From: Flaccisagitta enflata
Lineage: Eukaryota > Chaetognatha > Sagittoidea > Aphragmophora
Length of the DNA stretch: 64,000 nt
Direction of reading: 5' to 3'
Assembly: GCA_965153355.1 (NCBI GenBank)
Contig: OZ231126.1
Coordinates: forward strand, 98,394,001 to 98,458,000
Translations under genes and position numbers: made by a program
Notes under the pieces: model-generated
Database searches by the model: none
What the model saw: only the letters and a program-made list of their open reading frames with translations
What the model was told of the DNA's origin: nothing
Part shown: positions 12,401-22,534 of the stretch, one piece after another
How the letters are laid out: every line of letters begins with the position of its first letter
Position numbering within the stretch: position 1 is the first letter of the stretch

Positions 12401-13384
12401 GAAAAATGAGCTCACATAATCCAAGTATCAATTCATACATGATATAAGGCTAGCTACATGATGATGTATGGTTTTGTTCAATTTTCAACATTTTAAAATT
12501 GATGGATTTCACTCCGTCCACGGACCCTTTTCCATGACATTAACCCTTTATTTCAACATAAAATCCAAACGAATTGATCAAACGCGATGAGACTGGTGGC
12601 AAATTGTTCATTTTTTGAAGCTCTTTAAAATGCTCATGAATAACAATTCGATTTGTTAAATTCAAACTATGTAAAATTAGAATAAAAGTTGTTTCTTTTT
12701 TTATGAGTCGCACTGTATACTTCCAGCATCTGCACTTAGATTTGGTGAAAATAAGACACATAATTTCTACAGAAAAGATTAGTTTTTGTCTCTTTCCATA
12801 AATTAGGTGATAAATAAACAACATGATCTCAGTTACCACTAGAAATAGCACTAAGATATTCATATGTGTAAACTTGATTATATTCCTAAGCAATAATGCT
12901 GATACAGAATCATTAACACAGCAATATACAAATTAGCGGCAAGAAAGGGGTTATGAAAAAAACGGAAGATGAATGAAATTTTATAAAATAAAAAAGGTTT
13001 TAAACAAGCCCGACCGGGCAACGATGCGTCAGGGCTGTGTCTCAGCGTGTATTGATCATGTGACATATGTATGGAGAGACAGATGGACGAACTGACGGGT
13101 GAAAAGACTCTCAAAACATGTTGGTTGATCATTTGTTTCAGTGTAGGATCTCACCGTGGCCAAAAACAGCCGAGAAACGCGTTTTTTTGCACAGGCGTGA
13201 CGGACGGACGGAATGACGGACGGATGGACGGATCGATGGACGGACGGACAGACCCTCTTATAGAGATGCGTTCCTGATGGACGCATCTAAAAAGGTTTTA
13301 AGATTTACTATCTAATGCTGTCTGATGTTGATGGTCTCATCAAAAAACCTTTTGCATAATGGCATAATGGCATAATGGCATAAT
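9476..13384. other. AT-rich intergenic region without recognisable genes
   Basis: Long AT-rich sequence in which I can support no gene or RNA. At 13,070-13,300 there is a (GACG)n tract followed by a hairpin, AGATGCGTTCCTGATGGACGCATCT, and AAAAAGG. This resembles the hairpin-capped elements but with a different stem. A short ATAATGGC-type tandem repeat lies at about 13,355-13,385. A DNA segment near 12,040-12,180 resembles the ~154-bp repeat of 2.4-3.6 kb. Confidence 0.5.
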
Positions 13385-14397
13385 GGCTGGTTCCCGGTGA
13401 AATCATCCATAAGTGAAAACCCTCATAATATGGAATTTGCTCTTCTTTGGTGTAAAGGTACCCCATGGGGAGTTATTCAAGAATCCCGAATATTTTTTCA
13501 CTCGGACCCATATTTTGGGTTTTATGGGGGTTGGAAATTTCGATCCCTGGGGGTACCCCTAAAGCTTTAAAAAGCTGTATCTTGGCCAATTTCATAATTA
13601 AAGGGCAATCTTGGTGTCAATCTTCTGGTTTTAACCCAAAGAATCTGTTGAATAAAAAATTTGAACTAAAAAAAATCATTTTGGTAGTTTTTACCCCTGG
13701 GGTACCAAGTACCTAAAAATATTGGAAAAAAGAGTTGGAAAAAAAATTTTTCATGTTTGTTGTTTCATATTCAAAAATAAAAAATATAGGAGCTTAACTC
13801 CATAAAATCCAAACAAAGCGTCAAAAATAGGTGGTATGGCCTTTTTTTTGACATTTTCATAGAAATACATAAAAATCCTCAAAAATGGCTGTACTTCCCA
13901 TTTTTCACTCATTTTTTGGGTGTTATGGAATTGAGCGTCCGTATTTTTCATTCTTGAATATGAAACAACAAACATGGAAAAATACATGGAAAAATATTTT
14001 TCCAATTTTTTTTTCCCAAAATCTGTAGGTACTTGGTACCCTGGGAGTACCAGAGGGATACCCCCAGGGATACCCCTAGGGGTAAAAACTACTAGAATGA
14101 TTTTTTTTTTGTTCAAATTTTTTTCCCAGCAGATTCTTTGGGTTAAAACCAGAAGATTGACACCAAAGTTGCCCTTTTATTATGATAATTGGCCGAGATA
14201 TGGTTTTTTAAAGTATTGGGGGTACCCCTGGGGGTCTAAATTTCAAACCCCCGTAAAACCCAAAATATAGGTCCGAGTGAAAGAATATTTGAAATTCTTG
14301 AATTGAATAACTCCCCAAAGGATACCTTGACACAAAAAAAGAGCATATTCAATTTTTTGAGGGTTTTCACATTTTGATGATTTCACCTGGAACCACC
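13385..14397. mobile_element. ~1-kb foldback element
   Basis: The left arm (GGCTGGTTCCCGGTGAAATC, about 13,385-13,735) is the reverse complement, with scattered mismatches, of the right arm (about 14,020-14,397, ending GATTTCACCTGGAACCACC). The middle (13,740-13,990) is also inverted: TTGTTGTTTCATATTC against GAATATGAAACAACAA. Both arms contain runs of GGGGTACCCC-like sequence. Three overlapping reading frames on it are by-products of the stem sequence. Confidence 0.8.
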
Positions 14398-14894
14398 CAG
14401 GTCCGCCTAGGCCCGGATTGATATTTGAGATTTAAAATGAGGTCTAAGGGATCGACTTATATGCACTGTTTTCATTTACTGATTGATTGATTGATTGATT
14501 CATCCATTCATTCATTCATTCATTCACTTCTTCAATCACTCCTTCATTCGCTCCTTCATTCATTTCCCCCTTGATTTGAGCTATTCAAGGAGTGTTCTTT
14601 TGTCGCCCGACCGTTGTTTCGACTCTCATTCATACGTCATTCTTTCAACTGCCATCCATCGGGAAATCCGTTGGTCTTCGGGTTTTGGGCTTCAGATCGC
14701 AATGCGTAGCCTCATTCAAAATAATATCTTCGTCGGCGCCTGCGCTAGACAATTTATTCGACTGTAACTAGTTGGGATGTCATCTAGGACGTTTAATGGC
14801 AAGACTAACAGGCTTAGGTGTAGGGGCCGGCCGGAAATATAAAAGCACATATTTTTGGATTTTTTTCATGCAACACTGCCCCAACAATTATTAC
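14398..14894. other. Non-coding, with TGAT/CATT microsatellite
   Basis: A short run of TGAT then CATT repeats lies at about 14,478-14,525, followed by unremarkable sequence. No gene is recognised. Confidence 0.5.
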
Positions 14895-15390
14895 AATTAA
14901 CTCGATCCCTACTCCTAAACCTATTCTAATCCTACCCCTTAACCCATCCCTACCCCTAAACCCATCCCTACCCCTAAACCCATCCCTACCCCTAAACCCA
15001 TCCCTACCCCTAAACCCAACCATACCCTTAAACCCAACCCTACCCCTAAACCCAACCCTACCCCTAAACCCAACCCTGCCCCTGAACCCAACCCCACCCA
15101 AAAACCCGCCCCTACCCCAAAACTCACCCCTAAACCCGCCCCTACCCCAAAACTCACCCCTAAAACTAGCCCTACCCCTAAAACCAACCCTACCCCTAAA
15201 CCCAACCCTACCCCTAAGCCTATCCTTACCCCTAAACCCAACCCAATTCTTACTCCTGAACCCAACCCCTATCCCTACCCCTATAAACTCGACCTAAACC
15301 GAAACCTACCCCTTAAATCGACCCGAAACCTACCCCTATTCCCAACCCTACCCCTAAACCCAAACCATTAAGCCCAGCCCTGCCTCTGTA
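14895..15390. repeat. Telomere-like C/A-rich array (CCCTACCCCTAAAC-type)
   Basis: Degenerate tandem repeats built from CCCTAAACCCAACCCTACC on the plus strand. Read on the minus strand this is GGGTTTAGGGGTAGGG, with many closely spaced runs of three or more G, and so has strong G-quadruplex potential. The unit resembles but is not the canonical metazoan CCCTAA telomere repeat. It lies about 440 bp upstream of the dynein intermediate chain start codon. Confidence 0.85.
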
Positions 15391-15831
15391 CCTGACCCTA
15401 TATTCGAACTGTACCCCCTCCAATTGTTCCACCCTAATAAGATCAGTGATAAAATTAAGGTCAGATAACGGCAAACTTAGTCCGGCCGTCTCCTACACCT
15501 ACACCTACACCTACCACCTACACGGTAGACCGAACAACAAAACAAGAAGACAGTACCATCGCCATGATACATGATACATTTCTTTGTTTGTCGTTCAGGG
15601 TTTGTAGGAGGTGTAAAAAAGCCTCGGAATGATCCTGCTCCTTTTCTTGTCCGACGGGCCGGATAGAGTACTGACGTTTTATATTTGTTGTTTTTCCTCT
15701 TATCTCTTGCAGAAAAAAAAAAAAACGTTTTGCCATGTTTATGCCTCTGTGAATGCCTAACTAAATTTTCCTCCTATTTTACAGGGTGAGAGAGTTAGTG
15801 TGAGAGAGATCTTCCCATCCTAACTTTCAGG
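15391..15831 (+). promoter_or_regulatory. Dynein intermediate chain 5' region with a probable leader intron
   Basis: No coding sequence is seen. A pyrimidine-rich stretch ending TATTTTACAG (to about 15,784), and a second ending TAACTTTCAG immediately before the ATG at 15,832, look like splice acceptors. This suggests that the translation start lies at the head of an internal exon and that a non-coding first exon is upstream. The exact promoter cannot be placed. Confidence 0.4.
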
Positions 15832-16436
15832 ATGTCGGACCGCAAAGCCGAGTTGGAGCGGAAGAAGGCCAAGCTGGAGCAAATGCGGCAGCAAAAGCTG
15901 CTGCGTGAAAAGAAGAAACAAGAGGAGCACGAATCCAGTCCTCGTTTGGCCACACCCAACAACAACGCCGCCGGCGTCGACCCAAAATGGAACGAAGCCG
16001 AAGAGTTGCTCAAACAACTCAATCTTCCCAGCGCGCCTTCTCCGGTGCCCTTCGCCGGCTATTCCAGCAGCCGCGCGGAAAGCCCTCAAGTCGGCGTGGG
16101 CGGTGACGTCATCTCCGTGGCGCCGGGAGAGAAGGCGTTATCGCCTGGAGGAGTAGGAGGTGGTGGAAGCAGCGGCGAGTCGCCGGCGACGCGACGCCGT
16201 CTTCGTCTGGCGCCCTCTAAAGTGTCAACGCTGAATATCGCACCCAAGGAAATGGTCTCTTACGACAAGGATACGCAGACGCCGTGCGCCGCCGATCTGG
16301 AGAAAGACGCCCGCCCCGTGGATTACTACAATTTGGTGTTCGACCTCGACAGCGCCTCCATGCACTCCGACGAGGCGGACGACCAGACCGGCGACTCGGC
16401 CGAACCAAGAACCAAATCATCCTCTTCCAAGACCAG
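15832..16436 (+). CDS. DYNC1I: Cytoplasmic dynein 1 intermediate chain, coding exon 1
   Basis: Encodes residues 1-201 plus two bases of codon 202. The N-terminus DRKAELERKKAKLEQMRQQ is the charged helix by which dynein intermediate chains bind dynactin p150Glued and NudE/NDEL1. Residues ~145-150 (KDTQTP) match the TQT-type motif used for LC8 light-chain binding in this family, just after APKEMVSYD. Residues ~163-173 (DYYNLVFDLDS) introduce an acidic, Ser-rich linker. The middle is a Ser/Gly/Pro-rich low-complexity region longer than in vertebrates. The start is chosen because MSDRKAELERKK is the family's N-terminus. The donor is ACCAG|GTTGGT at 16,437, and the split codon AG|G joins exactly in frame to 26,858. 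The alternative read-through stop at 16,449 would remove the whole WD domain and is not credible. Confidence 0.95.
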
Positions 16437-16551
16437 GTTGGTTTTTTAGTGTAACATTAGTTGATACTATTTGAACCTAAAATCTGTTTTCATGCGCTAT
16501 GGGGAAGAAAACTTTGAATTTTACAACGCGGGGAAGAAAATCAAAAGCATA

Positions 16552-17580
16552 CATAGAAAAAGTTGCAAGTTCTCCTTCATCCTACTTAAGTGATATGGAG
16601 GGACAAAAATCATGAACATGATTGTTTTTTCTTCAAAATTCCTTTATTTTCCATTTTTGCTCCAGCCTCTAAGTTCCCACAGAAATCCCAGAAATCTGCA
16701 AAATCCTGTGTAGTTTTGTTACTAAAAGGACAATAATGGTTTTGAAAATCATCGTATTTGTAAGAATAGACAAAAATATTAGAACATTAACTATGAAAAA
16801 ACTTACACGAAAGGCAAATTAATAATTCTATAACAGAAAAAAATTAATAGCTAATTCAAAAAAAGTCAGTATACTGTTTTATCCCACTGCATTATGCAAA
16901 TTAGTCCTCAGAAGCAAATTGCAAAAAAATGGAAAATGAACGATTCTTGACAAAAGAAAAATGGTGAAGGTCCTAAAATTTATCTCTCCATATTTAGCCA
17001 GGAGTAGTCAAACATCAAAAATGTATTTTGGACCATTTTTTTGGTAGCGTTGTGCTCATATGTATCTTGAATGATGTTATCAAGCAATTTTTTCTTATGG
17101 GGATATTGGCAAATATGGTCAATTTCACTTAATTTAATGTTAATTGGCCATATTATTTCTGTTTTCAATTTAATCGTCATTATCCTCCCTTAGAAATGGG
17201 AAATTTTAAATGAAACTGAGACTGTTTCTTCCAAACAACATCTACTACCATCACCTAAAATGATGTGAAATTTGTAAGTCACTAAGATGCATATGCTTAT
17301 GCAAATTAGTCGCTTAGACTAATTTGCATAAAAAAAGACAACCTTTAAAAGGCCTGCTGCACTAAGCTGCAGGGAGAAAATCAATAAGGTAAACAGGTTT
17401 CAATCACATCTCTGATTTTGTTTCCTAGAAAAAAGTTACAGAAAGTTACCGTAATATTGAGGTTTTGGTTGACAAAAAATTATATAGTCGAATGGATCCC
17501 ACTCCCGGTGTCTACCATATTGATATTAGGTAAAGAGGATGAGAAAAATAGCTAACTTTTGCTATGTGAATCACCCAAAC
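16552..17580. mobile_element. MITE of the CATAGCAAAAGTTG family, expanded copy 2
   Basis: It begins CATAGAAAAAGTTGC and carries the family landmarks AATCCTGTGTAGTTTTGTTAC and CTGCATTATGCAAATTAG. It ends CTAACTTTTGCTATGTG at about 17,568. At ~1.03 kb it is twice the length of the other copies; the stretch about 17,000-17,520 is probably an insertion. It lies inside the dynein intermediate chain intron. Confidence 0.65.
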
Positions 17581-17724
17581 CCCTGATTATCAGTCAAGCA
17601 GCTTCATTAGGTTGAACATAAATTTCCTATGGTAGATATTGACCTCAGATCCTAAATCTAAGTCCTTGTGAATTTTCATATTTCTCTATTATATGCGGAC
17701 GGTCCGAAGGTAGTAACGGCATGA

Positions 17725-18879
17725 GCACTACTATCTTGGAAAAAATAAAAGTCCCAGTAAAACAGTATTGCTATTCATTACAGAAGCAATGATATTACAG
17801 TGAGAGGGGCAGTCAAAATTGCTAGCACCCCTACCTGTAGCTCAAATGATCAATACCACATGAGTATCGAAGATGGTGACCGATGGCTTATCCCAATACA
17901 ATTCCCGCCATTGAGGCAATTTTGTAATCTCAACCTAGTTTTAGAGATATAGCTGTTTTTAGTCGCGGACACGCGACTCTACACCTTGCCGTGTCGGTCG
18001 GTAGGTCGGTAAGTCGGTCCGTCGGTCGGTCCGTCCGTCACATTGTTGAATTCCGAGCGGTTTTTGCATTACTGCTCCTGCCCAGCCGTCCGCGACTGGA
18101 TTGCCGTGTATCCGGCCTTGTTAGGGTGAAAATTGGTCATTTTCAGAAGTGTTGGATTTAGCCCTTTTATGACCGTTTTCTATGGAATGAGAAAGAAATT
18201 CGAAAAACGCCTCGATGGCGGGAATTTTTTTGGGATAAACGTCTAACTGCCACCGTAGTTGTTTTTGTGACATTACCCATCTAAGCTGTGGGTAGGGGTG
18301 CTAGCGATTTTGCTGCCCCTCTCATTGTATTATCATTGAATCTGCACAAAATTCAATTTTTGTGTAGAAATGATTAGTTATGGCTTTTTTGGTACCAAAT
18401 ATCATTTGTAATCATTTGGGTAGATGAAGGATTTTTTAACTATTTTGTATAACAAGTCCCTTGATTTTCTTAACAATTTTTGTTTTTAGCGCTTTCAGAT
18501 CAAAGTATATTCATTTTGATATAAAATCTAAACGGTTTGAACTAAAAAAATCTGCTTGGCGGCATTAGACAGATTTTTTGAAGCTCTTTCAAATGGTCAC
18601 CGATTTTCATATGATTTTATCATGATAAGCTAAGAAAAAGTAAAAATAAACAGATTAATTTTTCTCCCTCATTTTTTGCATATTTTCTGCTTTTTGTTGA
18701 GTTGAACGTTTTCACTCTTTTAGCTCTAAAATCTAAACGAATTGAACTACATAGCTCTGCTTGGCGCCATTTTTTCAAGCTCTTTCTAATGGTCACTGAT
18801 TTTATTAGGTACTCTTAAGTTGTTCCATTACAAATTAGGCATATAGGTGGGACTTTTATTTTTTCCAAGATAGTAGCTT
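17725..18879. mobile_element. Nested foldback elements in the dynein intron
   Basis: An outer inverted pair, ACTATCTTGGAAAAAATAAA at 17,727 and its complement at about 18,855-18,876, encloses an inner foldback of 552 bp (17,787-18,338). The inner arms include GAGAGGGGCAG, GCTAGCACCCCTACC and their complements. A third element, hairpin-capped, is inserted inside the inner one at 17,956-18,122. No coding potential is seen. Confidence 0.75.
17956..18122 (-). mobile_element. Hairpin-capped interspersed element, minus-strand copy
   Basis: Read on the minus strand it starts AACAAGGCCGGATACACGG and contains CAGTCGCGGACGGCTGGGC. It ends in a GACG-rich tract, GTGTAGAGTCGCG and the hairpin AGTCGCGTGTCCGCGACT plus A5. 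It interrupts the inner foldback element, so it inserted later. Confidence 0.75.
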
Positions 18880-18880
18880 G

Positions 18881-18930
18881 AACTATTTCGATTGCTTCTT
18901 CAGACTTCCGGTGAGCGTTCGTTCACCATC
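18881..18930. repeat. 50-bp exact direct repeat, left copy
   Basis: This segment, from AACTATTTCG to TCGTTCACCATC, is identical to 25,945-25,994, 7.06 kb downstream. It contains the hairpin GGTGA-gcgttcgt-TCACC. The flanks differ on both sides. Confidence 0.95.
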
Positions 18931-19479
18931 CTTTGGACACTCCTCTCCTCGTGCTACATATACGGCTGCTCATCCAATGGCGAACGTTCAATTTATCGAT
19001 GCAACAATACTTGTCTTTGTTGGACGGGAGGCACGCGCAGTAGTGAAGCAGAAACAATGGAACACAGGCCGATCGGAGTACATCAAGATAAATTCAAGAA
19101 AATCGTTTGTATAAATTCGGAAACTCGGCATGCATGGAAATACGATTCAAGAAACTCGTTTGTATAAATGGAAACGCAAAGAAATTCTCATCGACAGGCT
19201 TGTATCATTTGAAGTGTTCCTCCCGTTCTGTTTGACGAATGTTTGTGCTCCTGTCACAGTCCGAGTGTGTTTTGCTTGTTTCCCGGGGCCTACCCTGCCC
19301 CCAATTGTCTTTCTCTGAATTTCAGGTGTTTCGACTTCGTTCTTTCTTGGAGTTGCGCCATGGGGGATGTTCCGTGTGACTGGCACATGGTTCATCACTG
19401 CTGATGGTCTTTGGGTCATTGGCGCCCCTGTGGTGTCTTGCATCGGTCCCATCCGAGCGCATTTGCCCTCTGAGGCTGA

Positions 19480-20030
19480 TGGAAGTTGTGCATCGGTTCT
19501 TGCCGAGCGAACACTTTTTGTTGGTCCTCTGGACATGTGGTCTGTTTTGGCATCGGTCTTCCCGAGCATGAGTGCCTGGTGCATTTGCCTATCGAGGCGT
19601 ATGGAAGTTGTGCATTGGTCCTTGCCGAGCGAACACATTGGAAGTTGTGCATTGGTTCTTGCCGAGCAAACACATTGGAAGTTGTGCATTGGTTCTTGCC
19701 GAGCGAACACATTGGAAGTTGTGCATCGGTTCTTGCCGAGCAAACACATTGGGTATCGTGCATCGGTTCTTGCCGAGCGAACACATTGGAAGTTGTGCGT
19801 CGGTTCTTGCCGAGCGAACACATTGGAAGCTGTGCATCGGTTCTCGCCGAGCGAACACATTGTGTTGGTCCTCTGGACGTATGGTCTGTTTTGGCATCGG
19901 TCTTCCCGAGCATGCGCGCCTGGCGCATTTGCCTTTCGAGGCGTATGGAGGTTGTGCTTCGGTCCTTGCCGAGCGGACACATTTTGTGTCAGTCCTCTGG
20001 ACATGCCGTCAGTTTCAGCATCGGTCATCC
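19480..20030. repeat. 37-bp minisatellite with CATCGG...CCGAGC core
   Basis: The 37-bp unit (GAAGTTGTGCATTGGTTCTT followed by GCCGAGCGAACACATTG) is repeated from about 19,600 to 19,860, with diverged copies on both sides. Each unit carries CATCGGTTCTTGCCGAGCG or a close variant, able to form a TCGG/CCGA stem. Stops are absent from the unit in all frames, giving long overlapping reading frames on both strands that I do not regard as genes. Confidence 0.9.
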
Positions 20031-20620
20031 CCGAGCGTGCGCTGTTTGCGCGTTGGCTCTTGTAAGAGCGGTATGGCATGTGGTTGCGGAGTAACAGGGT
20101 GACAACCAGCGAAGGCAGTGGTATCAAAGCGTCTGGTCCCCCACAAGTTTGGGGAGTCATCCGGCGCGGCGGAGGTGGCCTTAGTATTTTGGCCAGGGTA
20201 ATGTCTTAGTTGCTTCCAGAGTGGGTGCGAAAGGAATCAAAGCGCCCCCCTCCCCCTTTTCTCTTATCCCACCCAAGGTGTTGCCTTTTGGGAGTCTCGT
20301 GTGGCCGTTGCCCTTGAATTTTTTGTCACATGTGTATCAGTTCCGGTATTTGATGTGGTTTTTCTATGTGATCTGGGATAGGGTGGGCTTTTTCAGGCAT
20401 GATTTAAGTGGGTTTTGGGTTTCCCTTGTCCCCTAGGAGTAGATCTGTCTTCGCTGGAAGGAGGTGTTCCTCCCAATTTTGTTCAGCGGTTTTCCCGCAT
20501 GGCTCGTCCGTGCGATGAGGTGAGAAAATATTTGGGCAAAACATGACCCTTGTTTCATTCAGGGGTGCCCTCCTCATCTTTCGGTTTTGTTACGGCCAGT
20601 TTGAAGAGACCACCCTATAT
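20030..20620. other. Single-copy-looking stretch in the dynein intron
   Basis: No gene is recognised. At about 20,118 there is TGGTATCAAAGCG, which resembles the initiator-tRNA primer site of some LTR retroelements, but no LTR pair or gag-pol sequence accompanies it. Confidence 0.4.
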
Positions 20621-21150
20621 TGGCCGAGCGGTAGGCATCGGTTTTTGGCATCGGTCATTCCGAGCGTTCCGCTTTATTTGGCCCGAGCATGGCATCGGTT
20701 TTTGGCATCGGTATTTAAATCCGAGCAGTTTGATATGAGCGTTGGTGATTCCGAGCGATTTGATATTATGGCATCGGTGATTAAATCCGAGCGGTTTGAT
20801 ATAATGGCATCGGTAATTAAATCCGAGCGGTTTGATATAATGGCATCGGTAATTAAATCCGAGCAGTTTGATATAATGGCATCGGTAATTAAATCCGAGC
20901 GGTTTGATATAATGGCATCGGTAATTAAATCCAAGCGGTTTGATATAATGACATCGGTAATTAAATCCGAGCGGTTTGATATAATGGCATCGGTAATTAA
21001 ATCCGAGCGGTTTGATATAATGGCATCGGTAATTAAATCCGAGCGGTTTGATATAATGGCATCGGTAATTAAATCCGAGCGGTTTGATGTGATAGCATCG
21101 GTGATTCCGAGCAATTTATGGCATCGGTTACGCCGAGCGTTGGATCGTTT
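20620..21150. repeat. 36-bp minisatellite with GCATCGGT...CCGAGC core
   Basis: About ten head-to-tail copies of a 36-bp unit (AATCCGAGCGGTTTGATATA followed by ATGGCATCGGTAATTA) at about 20,745-21,095, with diverged units on both flanks. The period is a multiple of 3, so one frame reads a 12-residue repeat; nothing suggests that it is translated. The core GCATCGGT-(n)-CCGAGC is shared with the 37-bp array upstream. Confidence 0.95.
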
Positions 21151-22500
21151 TGCATCAGTGATTCTGTGCTTTCTCAGGTGAGTAGCAGTGGGTATGGTGC
21201 TTCAAGCACGCACTTGATGTGCGTAAGTCCACAGGTGAGTGTGCACATTGTGCTTGCTGATTGGTGGCTACATGTGAGTGAAAGTTGTGCTTCCCTCATT
21301 TTGCGTGCTGGTCCTTAAGGCCAAACCAAGAGTTTTGGGCATCCGCATGGTGCCGCATTTGGCTCCAGCGGTTATGTGTTGCATGCTGGTACAACGTGAT
21401 TGCAGCTTGTGCTGGTGGCTGGCCTATGGTTTTGCATAATGGATTTGTGATCTTATGGAGTTTCAGGTCTTGGAAGCTCTGCTGCATCTTTGTTTTCATG
21501 GTTTTTATAAGCCTATGGCCTTCAAGAATTTGTGGCCTTGGTGGGTTTGTGACCTTGATGGACCTACAGCCATTATGTTCGTGTTGGAACAAACAGTAGC
21601 AATTTGCGGGCTGGTTATCACTCACGACATGACAAAATTGGAATGTCAAGTGGAAAAAGCATGGGAGATTAAATTACAGCATTATGCTAGGCATTTGAAC
21701 AATTCTCTTACTGCAGATGGAAAAAGTGTCAAGTTTTTCAAAGTTATTAGCGGCCGTCGCGAGCAAAGAATAGCATGTTTCCCAATTAAATGACTCACTG
21801 ACTTAGTGATTTACGACTAGTGCACGATGATCAAAACAGTTTTTCCTTTTCTCTCTCTACAAATGGTTTCTTAGTATCATAAAATCCTTAGTCTTTGCCC
21901 AGAGAATAATCACTGATATTATTTGCGCTTATGTAAGCATCATATTTGGATGAATTTATAGTCTTCATTTTTATATATCGGAAAGTCGTTGAATTTTGGT
22001 GTAAATGAAACTTTTTCCTTCACTGATTTCCACTGATTTTTGAAAGTAGTGACTGGTCAATTTTGAATATTTTAAACATGGAATTTCATTTCTTAGGAGT
22101 TACATGGTAAGAACGCTCACTTTTGGTTCTTAAGAACTACTGACTGGTTAATATCCTTTGCCACGTAAATTGTAATTGTTGTTGCGGCTACCATCTCGTT
22201 GGGCAACTCGTAAAAAGGATGTCTCCTTTGGTAGATTTACCTTTATATTATTATATCATTACTAATGAATTTGTGGCCTCGTTTGATTCGTGGCCTTGAT
22301 GGATTTGTGACCTCATTGGATTTGTGGCCTTGTTGGATCTGTGGCTTCGCTGAGTTTACGGCCAGGATGAGTTTGTGGACTGCGACAGTTTGTGGCCTTA
22401 AGGAATTTGGGCCTGAATGTGTTTTTGACCTACCAAATATGTGGCCTGACCGGATGGGGGCCTTGCTGTGTTGTGGCCTAAAATGGGTTGCCTTGCCGGA
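21150..22500. other. Intron sequence between minisatellites
   Basis: No gene is recognised. From about 22,265, GTGGCCTTGATGGATTTGTG-like units of roughly 20 bp appear (also 21,480-21,560) and grade into the 17-bp array that follows. They suggest an older, diverged form of that repeat. Confidence 0.5.
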
Positions 22501-22534
22501 TCCAAGCCATGGCCAGTTTTGGATTGCCCCTGGA

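Noticed and set aside
16437-16449. Dynein intermediate chain ending at the TAG at 16,447
   Set aside because: It would give a 205-residue protein lacking the WD domain, while a consensus donor at 16,437 joins in exact phase to the WD exon.
20118-20131. Possible retroelement primer-binding site (TGGTATCAAAGC)
   Set aside because: No paired long terminal repeats, gag or pol sequence, or polypurine tract could be found around it.
19147-20160. Overlapping 180-340-residue frames on both strands
   Set aside because: The 37-bp minisatellite keeps every frame open; no family similarity and no splice or start context.
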